Positions 1-9,800 of a stretch of 64,000 nt of DNA are shown here, piece by piece (position 1 is the stretch's first letter; the number at the start of each line of letters is the position of its first letter). This DNA is from Alkaliphilus peptidifermentans DSM 18978. GTDB lineage: Bacteria; Bacillota; Clostridia; Peptostreptococcales; Natronincolaceae. The translations under genes and the position numbers were made by a program. A model generated the notes under the pieces. It did no database searches. It was not told the origin of the DNA and saw nothing but the letters and a program-made list of their open reading frames with translations. The DNA is taken from positions 89,519 through 153,518 of the forward strand of contig NZ_FMUS01000007.1 of NCBI RefSeq assembly GCF_900101495.1, in the 5' to 3' direction.

Positions 1-115
1 CTTCCTCACTGTAAAACTGCATTGCCTGTTGAGGATCGATGTTTTTCAAAACACTATCCACATCACTCTGAGTAATGTTTTTGTTTCCGACAACTGCTAA
101 GATATCATTTTTCAT
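1..115 (-). CDS. PpiC/SurA-type peptidyl-prolyl isomerase (foldase), N-terminal part only
   Basis: The gene runs off the left edge and only its first 38 codons are visible. They begin MKNDILAVVGNKNITQSDVD, which matches the N-terminal pattern of clostridial parvulin-type foldases (an AVVNGKEIT-like start followed by a helix). No signal peptide is seen, so the product may be cytoplasmic. The start ATG at 113-115 follows a clear AAAGGAG ribosome site. The gene is divergent from the nitronate monooxygenase-like gene. The catalytic parvulin domain lies outside the window, so the call rests on the N-terminus alone. Confidence 0.6.
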   Translation of the reverse strand, partial: MKNDILAVVGNKNITQSDVDSVLKNIDPQQAMQFYSEE

Positions 116-363
116 TTTTAACGCTCCTTTATGATTGGTATCCATGTCATCATATCAAAAAAATGAGGCTATGTCTAATTTCATATTCAATTATTTGGGT
201 ATTATTGATGAATATTTTGACTATGCTTAAAGATATATACATCTATTACTAAAGCTGAAATTTCAATATTTATTCTATTTTAGTAAAAATATAGCTATAC
301 TTGTCCTTAATATGTGATAAAATATTTTATAAATAAACAAATAATTTTCAAGGAGTCGATGAC

Positions 364-1440
364 ATGAATTTACCACCACTTCGAATAGGTGAGTTAATTT
401 CCCCAATCCCTATAATCCAGGGAGGAATGGGAGTAGGAGTTTCATTATCACGTCTTGCTTCATCGGTAGCAAATGCTGGTGGAATTGGGATAATTTCTGG
501 AGTGCAAATAGGATTTCGAGAACCAGATTTCGAAACCAATAATGATGATGCCAATGTAAGAGGACTTAAAAAAGAGATAAGAAAAGCAAGGGAACTAAGT
601 CCAACGGGTATTTTGGGTGTAAATCTGCTGGTGGCTATTAATAATTATAAAGATATGGTTAAGGCTGCTGTGGAAGAAAAAATAGATATTATTATTTCAG
701 GTGCCGGATTACCAACAGAGCTTCCAGCCCTTGTTAAGGGATCAGGAACTAAAATAGCACCAATAGTTTCATCAGGAAAGGCTGCTGCACTTATTGCAAA
801 GGTATGGCAACGAAAATTTGATTATCTACCAGATATGGTAATTGTTGAAGGGCCAGAAGCAGGAGGACACCTAGGTTTTTCCATGGAAGAATTACAGAAG
901 GAAGAAAAGCCTGACCTATTCTCAATTGTTAAGGAGGTAATAGAGGCATTAAAGCCTTTCCGTGAAGCCAGTGATAAAGAAATTCCAGTTGTTGCAGCTG
1001 GTGGTATATATGATGGGAATGAAATAGCTAAATATCTAAAAATTGGAGCTGCAGGTGTTCAAATGGCAACGAGGTTTGCAGCCACTGATGAATGTGATGC
1101 TCATATCAAGTATAAAGAAGCCTATATTAATGCTGAGGAAGAGGATATTGTACTAGTAAAAAGCCCAGTCGGCATGCCAGGGAGAGCCATTAGAAATGAT
1201 TTTATAAAAAAATTAGAGCTGGACAATATTCCTATAACCAAATGCTATAATTGTTTAAAGCCTTGTGACCCTGGTAAAAGCCCTTACTGTATATCAACAG
1301 CTTTAATAAATGCAGTAATTGGAGATGTTGATAATGGTCTAATATTTGTGGGGCAAAATGCTCATAAATTGAAAAAGATAATTCCTGTTAAGGAATTGAT
1401 GAAGGAATTGGTAAATGAGACATTAATAGCTTTGGGGTAA
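364..1440 (+). CDS. FMN-dependent NAD(P)H:flavin oxidoreductase, nitronate monooxygenase / FabK-like family
   Basis: A 358-residue TIM-barrel flavoprotein of the 2-nitropropane dioxygenase family. It opens with the family pattern PIIQGGMGVGVS, carries VEGPEAGGHLG in the middle and VVAAGGIYDG followed by GAAGVQMATRF in the FMN phosphate-binding part. Members oxidise alkyl nitronates or, as FabK, reduce enoyl-ACP. The C-terminus adds a cysteine cluster (KCYNCLKPCDPGKSPYC), seen in several clostridial homologues, that could bind metal or iron-sulfur. No fatty-acid synthesis genes lie nearby, so a FabK role has no support from context. The start has AAGGAG nine bases upstream. The gene is monocistronic and followed by a terminator-like hairpin. 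Confidence 0.8.
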   Translation: MNLPPLRIGELISPIPIIQGGMGVGVSLSRLASSVANAGGIGIISGVQIGFREPDFETNNDDANVRGLKKEIRKARELSPTGILGVNLLVAINNYKDMVKAAVEEKIDIIISGAGLPTELPALVKGSGTKIAPIVSSGKAAALIAKVWQRKFDYLPDMVIVEGPEAGGHLGFSMEELQKEEKPDLFSIVKEVIEALKPFREASDKEIPVVAAGGIYDGNEIAKYLKIGAAGVQMATRFAATDECDAHIKYKEAYINAEEEDIVLVKSPVGMPGRAIRNDFIKKLELDNIPITKCYNCLKPCDPGKSPYCISTALINAVIGDVDNGLIFVGQNAHKLKKIIPVKELMKELVNETLIALG

Positions 1441-1500
1441 TAACAGGGGCCAATACCCCTTCAAACTAGTAGTTTTTTAATTGTATAACTTACATTATTT

Positions 1501-1545
1501 AAATTGAGTCAGAGTAAATCTATGGCTCAATTTTCATTTTGTGTG
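1501..1545 (+). terminator. Probable terminator of the nitronate monooxygenase-like gene
   Basis: A ten-pair stem (1501-1510 with 1524-1533, one G-U pair) with a 13-base loop is followed by a T-rich run. A smaller GGGG/CCCC hairpin lies at 1445-1460. Confidence 0.55.
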
Positions 1546-1699
1546 TTTTAATAATGGTTATTTGTACAATACATGATATTGAAATAATATGGTTTGAAAA
1601 CAATCTTAGAAAGACTGCGGATGAAATGAAGAAATATATATAGCTTGATTTTTTGTTTGTTAATACCTTTGAAAATATCAAGGTTTTTCAACAACCCCG

Positions 1700-1736
1700 T
1701 GCTCCCTTAAAAAGGGAGCATTTTAATTTGGTTTTT
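1700..1736 (+). terminator. Second hairpin, terminator-like
   Basis: A nine-pair perfect stem (1700-1708 with 1712-1720, loop AAA) is followed by TTTTAATTTGGTTTTTG. It stands alone between the two genes and would insulate pyc from upstream transcription. The rest of the 523-base gap (1441-1963) shows no coding signal. Confidence 0.55.
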
Positions 1737-1842
1737 GTAAGATTATATAACCATACCTGCAATTTACTGAAGATTAACATAAAAAAATATTTATACATAA
1801 AAATGTAATGATAATATAGAAAATACACATAATAAAATATTG

Positions 1843-1871
1843 TTGAAACACTGTTGTATTTGTTGTATAAT
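1843..1871 (+). promoter_or_regulatory. Sigma-A type promoter of pyc
   Basis: TTGAAA (1843-1848) and TATAAT (1866-1871) are separated by exactly 17 bases, about 90 bases upstream of the pyruvate carboxylase start. Confidence 0.75.
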
Positions 1872-1963
1872 CATATTTATTACCCGAAAAAATAAATATT
1901 AATGCCGATGAATAATTATGCATAATATATATTAAAAATTACGTGTTTGGAGTGTGAAAAGCT

Positions 1964-4900
1964 ATGAATGTAAAAAAATTTAAACGAGTTTTAGTGGCAA
2001 ATAGAGGGGAAATTGCCATAAGAATATTTAGAGCTTGCAATGAACTGGGTATTAGAACTGTGGCCATCTATTCAAATGAAGATAAAACCTCTCTTTTTAG
2101 GACAAAGGCAGATGAATCCTATTTAATTGGTAAAAATAAAGGTCCAATAGATGCTTATTTAAGTATAGATGAGATAATAGGCCTTGCCTTGAAAAAAGGT
2201 GTAGATGCAATACATCCTGGCTATGGATTTCTTGCGGAAAATCCAGAATTTGCCAGGAAATGTAAGGAAGCAGGAGTTGAATTCATAGGACCAGACTATA
2301 CTATGATTGAAAAGCTTGGAGATAAAATACAATCTAAAATAGTAGCTAAAAATGCAAATGTTCCTACTATCCCAGGAATAGAAAAACCCATTGAAAACGA
2401 AAATGAAGCTAAAGAATTTGCTAACTTCTGTGGATATCCAGTTATGGTTAAGGCTGCAGCCGGTGGTGGTGGCAGAGGCATGAGAATAGTGCACCGAGAA
2501 GAAGACCTAATAGATGCCTTCTATAGTGCAAAAAACGAAGCAAAAAAAGCTTTTGGAATAGAAGATATTTTCATAGAAAAATATTTGGAAAAACCAAAGC
2601 ATATAGAGGTTCAAATATTAGGTGATCAATATGGAAATATAGTTCATTTATTTGAAAGGGATTGCTCTATTCAAAGACGACATCAAAAGCTCATAGAATT
2701 TACACCAGCCATCACTATATCAGAAGAAAAGCGCAGTGAAATTTGTGAAGATGCATTGAAGATTGCTAGAGCAGTTAATTATAGTAATGCAGGGACAGTA
2801 GAATTTCTTGTGGATATCCATGGCAATCATTATTTCATTGAAATGAACCCCAGGATACAGGTAGAGCATACAGTAACAGAAATGGTGACAGGGATAGATA
2901 TAGTACAAAATCAAATTCTAGTTGCTCAAGGATACCCTTTGGCATCTTCGGAAATTGGAATAAAAGAACAAGGGGATGTTACTACAAGAGGCTATGCAAT
3001 TCAGTGCAGAGTTACTACAGAAGATCCTGCAAATCAATTTGCTCCTGATACAGGTAAAATAGATATATACAGGACTGGCTCAGGCTTTGGCATCAGACTA
3101 GACGGAGGTAACGGCTTTGCCGGTGCTAATGTGAGTCCCTATTATGATAGTCTTTTGGTTAAGGTAACTGCATGGTCACGAAACTTCGACGATGCAATTA
3201 GAAAATCCATACGTTCAATTAAGGAGTTAAAAATTACAGGAGTTAAAACCAATATGGGCTTTTTAATAAATGTGTTAAATCATGAAACCTTTATAAAAGG
3301 AGAGTGCCATACTGGTTTTATTGCAGAGCATCCATCGCTATTCGATATTGCACCAAAAACTGATAAAGAGCTAAAAGTTTTAAGATATATTGGTGAAAAG
3401 GTTGTGAATGAAACACAAGGTAATAAAAAGGAGTTTGATGTTCCTATTGTCCCAAGTATAGTTAGACCGAATGACATTTCTGGAACAAAGCAAATACTAG
3501 ATAGTGGAGGTCCGGAAGCAGTAGTAGAATGGATTAGGTCACAGCAAAAACTACTATTAACAGATACCACAATGAGGGATGCTCACCAATCCTTGATGGC
3601 TACTAGAGTCAGAACTAGAGATATGACAAAAATTGCAAAGGCAACTTCTGTATTGGCAAAGGACTTATTCTCAATAGAAATGTGGGGTGGAGCAACCTTT
3701 GACGTATCCTATAGGTTCTTGAAGGAATCGCCTTGGACCAGGCTAGAGGAATTGAGAAAGAAAATACCTAATATTCTATTTCAAATGCTGATTCGTGGTA
3801 GTAATGCGGTAGGATATAAAAATTATCCGGATAATGTAATTAGGAAGTTTATTCAAGAGTCTGCAACCGCTGGAATTGATGTTTTTAGAATTTTTGACTC
3901 TTTAAACTGGTTGAAGGGGATGGAAATTTCTATAGATGAGGTTTTAAAATGCAATAAAATTGCAGAGGCTTGTATCTGTTATACTGGTGACATATTAGAT
4001 ACTACAAGAGATAAATACTCATTAAAGTATTATGTAGACATGGCAAAAGAAATTGAGAAGACAGGTGCCCATATCCTTGCAATTAAGGATATGGCAGCGT
4101 TATTAAAGCCATATGCAGCAGAAAAACTGATTAAAGCATTAAAAAATGAGGTGTCTATGCCTATACACCTTCATACTCATGATACCAGTGGAAATGGAGT
4201 TTCAACGGTTTTAATGGCAGCAGAAGCTGGAGTAGATATAATAGATACAGCATTTAATAGTATGTCAGGACTAACCAGTCAACCTGCACTAAACTCGGTA
4301 GTTGCAGCATTGGAAAATACCACCCGTGCAACTGAAATAAATCTTGATGATGTAGAAGAAATCTCGAGCTATTGGGGTGCGGTAAGGCCTGTATATAGTC
4401 AATTTGAGTCAGAGTTAAAGTCAGGTACTACAGAGGTATATAAATATGAAATTCCAGGTGGACAATATTCTAATCTTAAGCCACAGGTTGAAAGCTTTGG
4501 TTTAGGACACCGATTTAAGGAAGTAAAGGAAATGTATAAAATCGTTAATGAGATGGTGGGGGATATTGTAAAGGTAACACCATCATCCAAGATGGTTGGT
4601 GACCTTGCAATATTTATGGTGCAAAATGATTTAACACCAGAAAATATTTACGACAAAGGTAAAGAAATGACATATCCAGATTCTGTTGTTTCATATTTTA
4701 AAGGTATGATGGGTCAACCGATGGGAGGATTCCCTGAGAAATTACAGGAGCTGGTGCTCAAGGGAGAAAAGAGTATATCCTGTAGACCAGGGGAGATGTT
4801 AGATCCTGAAAATTTTGAAAGCATAGCTAAATATTTAAATGAGAATTATAATATAGCTCCAACAGAGAAGGAAATTCTGAGTTACGCTCTGTATCCAAAG

Positions 4901-5398
4901 GTTTTTGAAGAGTATCTTCAATATATTAAAGAATATGGTGACCTTAGTAGAATGGGTAGCGATGTTTTTTTCCATGGACTGTTTGAAGGAGAAACCTGCG
5001 AAGTAGAAATAGCAGATGGAAAGATATTAATTATTAAGCTTTTGGAAATTGGGAAGTTAGATAATGAGGGTAATAGGTCTGTAGTTTTCGAAGTGAATGG
5101 GAATAGAAGGGAAATACCAATTCATGATAAAGCATCTGGTCTTGAGAACAAAGTTGAATTTGTAAAGCTAGCCGACCCAGATGATAAGAATGAGATTGGT
5201 GCAAGTATACCAGGAACAGTTATTAAGGTGTTAGTAAAAGAAGGAGAAGCCGTTGAGGAGAACCAGAGTCTCCTGGTGGTGGAGGCGATGAAAATGGAAA
5301 CAAATATTACATCCCCTCTTAAGGGAATTGTTGAGTCAATAAAGGTGAAGGAAAACCAACAGGTAAAAGCTGGTGAATTGTTAATAAAACTTAAATAA
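1964..5398 (+). CDS. pyc: Pyruvate carboxylase (single-chain, biotin-dependent)
   Basis: Carboxylates pyruvate to oxaloacetate using ATP and bicarbonate, feeding oxaloacetate for aspartate-family amino acids and partial TCA reactions. The 1144 residues match the usual length of single-chain enzymes. In order they hold a biotin carboxylase domain (about 1-450, starting FKRVLVANRGEIAIRI, with the glycine-rich AAAGGGGRGMR loop and EMNPRIQVEHTVTE), a carboxyltransferase barrel (about 525-800, LTDTTMRDAHQSL near its start, HLHTHDTSGNG later), a PC tetramerisation region, and a C-terminal biotinyl domain with AMKM, the biotinylated lysine being about residue 1110. The gene has its own strong promoter and a strong terminator. 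A GGAG site precedes the start. Confidence 0.97.
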   Translation: MNVKKFKRVLVANRGEIAIRIFRACNELGIRTVAIYSNEDKTSLFRTKADESYLIGKNKGPIDAYLSIDEIIGLALKKGVDAIHPGYGFLAENPEFARKCKEAGVEFIGPDYTMIEKLGDKIQSKIVAKNANVPTIPGIEKPIENENEAKEFANFCGYPVMVKAAAGGGGRGMRIVHREEDLIDAFYSAKNEAKKAFGIEDIFIEKYLEKPKHIEVQILGDQYGNIVHLFERDCSIQRRHQKLIEFTPAITISEEKRSEICEDALKIARAVNYSNAGTVEFLVDIHGNHYFIEMNPRIQVEHTVTEMVTGIDIVQNQILVAQGYPLASSEIGIKEQGDVTTRGYAIQCRVTTEDPANQFAPDTGKIDIYRTGSGFGIRLDGGNGFAGANVSPYYDSLLVKVTAWSRNFDDAIRKSIRSIKELKITGVKTNMGFLINVLNHETFIKGECHTGFIAEHPSLFDIAPKTDKELKVLRYIGEKVVNETQGNKKEFDVPIVPSIVRPNDISGTKQILDSGGPEAVVEWIRSQQKLLLTDTTMRDAHQSLMATRVRTRDMTKIAKATSVLAKDLFSIEMWGGATFDVSYRFLKESPWTRLEELRKKIPNILFQMLIRGSNAVGYKNYPDNVIRKFIQESATAGIDVFRIFDSLNWLKGMEISIDEVLKCNKIAEACICYTGDILDTTRDKYSLKYYVDMAKEIEKTGAHILAIKDMAALLKPYAAEKLIKALKNEVSMPIHLHTHDTSGNGVSTVLMAAEAGVDIIDTAFNSMSGLTSQPALNSVVAALENTTRATEINLDDVEEISSYWGAVRPVYSQFESELKSGTTEVYKYEIPGGQYSNLKPQVESFGLGHRFKEVKEMYKIVNEMVGDIVKVTPSSKMVGDLAIFMVQNDLTPENIYDKGKEMTYPDSVVSYFKGMMGQPMGGFPEKLQELVLKGEKSISCRPGEMLDPENFESIAKYLNENYNIAPTEKEILSYALYPKVFEEYLQYIKEYGDLSRMGSDVFFHGLFEGETCEVEIADGKILIIKLLEIGKLDNEGNRSVVFEVNGNRREIPIHDKASGLENKVEFVKLADPDDKNEIGASIPGTVIKVLVKEGEAVEENQSLLVVEAMKMETNITSPLKGIVESIKVKENQQVKAGELLIKLK

Positions 5399-5404
5399 AG
5401 ATGA

Positions 5405-5438
5405 AATAATCCCTCGTTACAGAGGGATTATTTTTGTT
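5405..5438 (+). terminator. Terminator of pyc
   Basis: An eleven-pair perfect stem (5405-5415 with 5422-5432, loop GTTACA) is followed by TTTTTG. Confidence 0.9.
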
Positions 5439-5556
5439 GAAAACAAAAAAATACCATAGGTAAAAATTTCATGTAATTAATCACAAAAAATGGAAGGTAT
5501 GTGGAACTAAGAATAGAATACTATAATTAATAAATATTTTATAAAGGAGAGGTTAC

Positions 5557-6300
5557 ATGGAATCAATAAAAGCTAACAGACAATTTATGAAGGCTAACTT
5601 TAAATTATTGGATGATATTGAGACGGATCAGAATAAAGAAATACAGCAACCACCCCTAGAAAAATCAACAGAAATTGATGGCGAGAAAATTGAACTACCT
5701 AAAATAGATGCCAGTATTATAAAGAAAGATTTCCATAAAGCAATAGAAGAACGTAGAAGTCATAGGAAATATCAAAATTACGAAATGGACTTAGATGAAC
5801 TAGGCTACTTATTATGGGCAACCCAGGGAGTGGATACTATCAAAGGTGACAACTATGCCACCATAAGAACTGTACCTTCTGGTGGAGCAAGGCACCCCTT
5901 TGAAACCTACATCTTTGTAAATACAGTAAAGGGTTTAAAACCAGGAATTTATCGTTATTTAGCCTTAAGTCATCAACTTTGTCTAGTTAAAGAAGACGAG
6001 GGCTTTAAGGAGAAGGTAACGGAAATAACTTTAGGACAAAAATTTGCTGCAAAAGGTTCTGTAATTTTTATATGGAGCTGTATTCCATATAGAAGTGAGT
6101 GGCGATATAATGTAGCAGCCCATAAGACTATGCTATTAGATGCTGGACACCTTTGTCAAAATCTTTATTTAGCCTGTGAGGCAATTGGATTGGGGACCTG
6201 TGCTATAGCGGCATACCATCAGGAGGCAGCTGATTTACTTTTAAATATAGATGGAGAAGAAGAGTTTGTCGTATATATGGCACCCATCGGTAAAGTGTAA
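5557..6300 (+). CDS. SagB-type nitroreductase-fold dehydrogenase
   Basis: A 247-residue protein of the nitroreductase superfamily, closest to stand-alone SagB/ThcOx-like oxidoreductases. After about 55 variable N-terminal residues come the FMN-site pattern AIEERRSHRKYQ and the SagB-typical block LLWATQGV...RTVPSGGARHPFETYIFV. Later come AAHKTMLLDAGHLCQNLYLACEAIGLGTC and a closing MAPIGKV. SagB enzymes oxidise azolines in thiazole/oxazole-modified peptides, but no YcaO cyclodehydratase, precursor peptide or transporter lies nearby. A housekeeping or redox role on an unknown substrate is therefore more likely. The start follows AAAGGAGAGG. Confidence 0.75.
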   Translation: MESIKANRQFMKANFKLLDDIETDQNKEIQQPPLEKSTEIDGEKIELPKIDASIIKKDFHKAIEERRSHRKYQNYEMDLDELGYLLWATQGVDTIKGDNYATIRTVPSGGARHPFETYIFVNTVKGLKPGIYRYLALSHQLCLVKEDEGFKEKVTEITLGQKFAAKGSVIFIWSCIPYRSEWRYNVAAHKTMLLDAGHLCQNLYLACEAIGLGTCAIAAYHQEAADLLLNIDGEEEFVVYMAPIGKV

Positions 6301-6371
6301 TATATCATTCTATTTTAATTAATAAAAGAAATATATGAATGAATGTTTATTTATAAAGTGAGGTAGAAAAA

Positions 6372-6557
6372 TTGACTTGTGATGAAAAAAAGCTACAGGA
6401 ACTAAAAAAGAAAATCGAGAAAACAAGAAATAAGTTAAACCTATTGGTGCAAGATGGAAATTTTATGAATAAGGAGACTATGAAACTTAGTCAACAACTA
6501 GATAGACTTATTATAGAGTATATTAACAATAATAAAGAAGAATCGAATGATGATTAA
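6372..6557 (+). CDS. Spo0E-like sporulation regulatory aspartyl-phosphatase
   Basis: A 61-residue helical hairpin protein with the Spo0E signature: two helices, the second carrying the SQQLDRLIIEY motif in which the conserved Ser...Asp pair sits. Spo0E proteins dephosphorylate Spo0A~P and delay sporulation. The start is TTG, placed by a GTGAGG ribosome site; the only downstream ATG is inside the protein. It lies between two metabolic genes in its own unit with a strong terminator. It is indirect evidence that the host sporulates. Confidence 0.8.
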   Translation: MTCDEKKLQELKKKIEKTRNKLNLLVQDGNFMNKETMKLSQQLDRLIIEYINNNKEESNDD

Positions 6558-6563
6558 ACCTTC

Positions 6564-6603
6564 ATTAACATGATTAATTATAAATCATGTTAATTTTTTA
6601 TTA
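6564..6603 (+). terminator. Terminator of the Spo0E-like gene
   Basis: A twelve-pair perfect stem (6564-6575 with 6583-6594) with a seven-base loop is followed by TTTTTT. Confidence 0.9.
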
Positions 6604-6859
6604 ATATTGCAGGAAAACGTTTTTATATGACGAAATCTTCTGTAGTGCTAGAATTTTAATCTATAAACTACCTTGTTTCTGGGGTAAATATGAAAAGATA
6701 GAATATTATGAAAGCAATACAAAAAAAGGATAACGATTAAAAAAAGTTGCACTATAAATATCTTCAGTTTTTTTATATAATGAAATGGTATACAAGATAC
6801 ATTGTTTCTATCGTTGAAAGATAGATCAATATAAATAATTTATAAAGGGAGGAAATATA
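6604..6859 (+). other. Leader/promoter region of the PFOR gene, no gene seen
   Basis: AT-rich region without a credible ORF. A TATAAT lies at 6776-6781, but the TTGCAC at 6747 is 23 bases away, too far for a standard promoter. A small hairpin CTATC/GATAG lies near 6810-6825. No riboswitch or Rex-like palindrome was recognised. Confidence 0.4.
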
Positions 6860-9800
6860 ATGGCAAGAAAGATGAAAACCATGGACGGTAACGCGGCCGC
6901 TGCATATGTGGCTTATGCATTTACTGATGTTGCAGCTATTTATCCTATTACTCCATCATCTAACATGGCTGAAAATGTTGATGAGTGGAGTTCGTATGGT
7001 CAAAAGAATATCTTTGGCCAAACAGTAAAGGTAACTGAAATGCAGTCGGAGGCAGGGGCTGCTGGGGCAGTACACGGATCACTTGCTGCAGGAGCTTTAA
7101 CAACTACATTTACAGCGTCACAGGGCTTGCTTTTAATGATTCCTAATATGTATAAAATTGCAGGGGAATTACTACCAGGAGTATTCCATGTAAGTGCCCG
7201 TGCTGTTGCAGGACATGCGCTATCTATCTTTGGAGACCACTCTGATGTAATGTCTGCAAGACAGACAGGATGTGCATTACTGGCAACTGGTAGCGTTCAA
7301 GAAGTAATGGACTTAGGTGGAATAGCGCATTTAGCTGCTATTAAAGGAAGAGTTCCATTTATTCATTACTTTGATGGATTTAGAACCTCACATGAAATGC
7401 AAAAGATAGAAGTTATCGAATATGATGAATTTGCTAAGCTTTTAGATTGGGATGCATTAAAAGCTTTCAGAAACAATGCATTAAATCCAGAAAATCCTGT
7501 TTTAAGAGGAACTGCTCAAAACCCAGATATCTTCTTCCAAGCTAAAGAAGCAGCCAATAGATTCTATGATGAAATACCTGATTTAGTAAATGACTATATG
7601 AAGGAAATTAATAAGTTAACAGGTAGAGATTATGCACCATTCAACTACTACGGAGCAGAAGATGCTGAAAACATAATCATCGCAATGGGTTCAATAACAG
7701 ATACAATAGAAGAAACAGTAGATTATTTAATGGAAAAAGGCGAAAAGGTAGGGGTTATTAAGGTTCATCTTTATAGACCTTTCTCTGAAAAGTACTTCTT
7801 TGATGTACTTCCTAAAACTGTTAAGAGAATTTCTGTTATTGATAGAACAAAGGAACCGGGAGCACTGGCAGAACCATTACATTTAGATATTAAATCAATG
7901 TTCTTTGGAAAAGAAAATGCTCCACTAATAGTTGGTGGTAGATATGGACTTGGATCTAAAGATACAACACCTGCACAAGTAGTAGCAGTATTTAATAATT
8001 TAAAAGCCAGTCAACCAAAGGATAGATTTACTCTTGGTATTGTTGATGATGTTACCAACACATCACTTCCAGTAGAAGCAAATGTAAATGCTGCCCCTAA
8101 GGGAACAATTCGCTGTAAATTCTGGGGCCTAGGTTCTGATGGTACAGTTGGAGCAAATAAGAGTGCTATCAAAATCATTGGTGACAACACTGATATGTTC
8201 GCTCAAGCTTACTTCTCTTATGACTCTAAGAAGTCTGGTGGAGTAACAATTTCTCACTTGCGTTTTGGTAATAAGCCAATTAAATCAACTTACCTAATTG
8301 ATGAGGCTGATTTTGTTGCCTGTCATAACCAAGCCTATGTACATCAATATGACCTGTTAAAGGGCTTGAAAAAAGGTGGAAATTTCCTATTAAACTGTAT
8401 ATGGACGCCAGAAGAATTGTCTGAAAAGCTTCCAGCAGCAATGAAAAAATATATTGCAGATAACAATATAAACTTCTATACCATTAATGCAACTGATATT
8501 GCATCTGAGATTGGTTTAGGTGGAAGAATTAATATGATTTGTCAATCAGCCTTCTTTAAGCTAGCTGAGGTTATTCCTGTAGAAGATGCTGTGAAGTACC
8601 TAAAGGATGCTATTGTAGATGCTTATGGAAGTAAAGGTGAAAAGATTGTTAAAATGAACAATGAAGCAGTTGATCGAGGTGTAAATGCAATAACAAAGAT
8701 AGATGTTCCTGCTTCTTGGTCTGGAGCAACTGATGAAGCAGCGGCTGCGGTAGAAGAGCCAGATTTCATCAAGAATATTTTAAGACCAATGAACGCACAA
8801 AATGGTGATATTCTTCCAGTTAGTGCATTCGTTGGAACAGAAGATGGAACCTTCCCTCTTGGAACTTCAGCATTCGAGAAGAGAGGTATAGCTGTTCATG
8901 TACCTGAGTGGAAAAAGGAAACCTGTATTCAATGTAATCAATGTTCATACGTTTGCCCACATGCAGCCATAAGACCAATCCTACTGGACGCAGAAGAAGT
9001 TAAAAATGCACCAGAAGGTATGGACACATTAAAAGCCATGGGTAAAGAATTTGATGGATTACAATATCGAATCCAAGTAAGTCCATTAGACTGTACAGGT
9101 TGTGGAAACTGTGCCGATATTTGTCCAGCTCCAAAGGGTAAGGCATTGGTGATGGAACCAGTTGAACCACAAATAGTGGAGCAAAAAGATAATTGGAATT
9201 ACGTAACAACAGTTTCTGATAAATCACATTTAACAAATATTGAAACAGTTAAAGGAAGCCAATTTGCTCAACCTCTATTTGAGTTCTCAGGTGCATGTGC
9301 AGGTTGTGGAGAAACTCCTTATGTTAAGTTAATTACTCAATTATTTGGCGATAGAATGATGGTGGCGAATGCAACTGGCTGTTCATCAATCTATGGTGGT
9401 AGTGCACCATCTGTACCATATTGTAAAAATGCAGACGGAAGAGGTCCAGCGTGGGCTAACTCTCTATTTGAAGATAACGCAGAATTTGGATATGGTATGT
9501 TCTTAGGAGTTCAACAAATTAGAGCAAGACTTGCTGATTTAATGGAGGAAGGTTTAGAGTCAGATTTATCTACAGAATTAAAGGATGCCTTTAAATTCTG
9601 GTTAGAAAATAAAGAAGAAGGTAAAGGATCAAAGGAAGCTACCTTCAGACTACTTCCATTGCTTGAAGCTGCAAAGGGTAATGCTATTGTAGACGAGATA
9701 GTTGAAAAGAAGCAATACCTAATTAAGCAATCTCAATGGATTTTTGGTGGAGATGGCTGGGCTTATGACATTGGATTTGGTGGATTAGATCATGTTATAG

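Noticed and set aside
1681..1699. Sequence GGTTTTTCAACA like the end of the 59.9 kb palindromic element
   Set aside because: Short AT-rich match without the arms or core; treated as chance.
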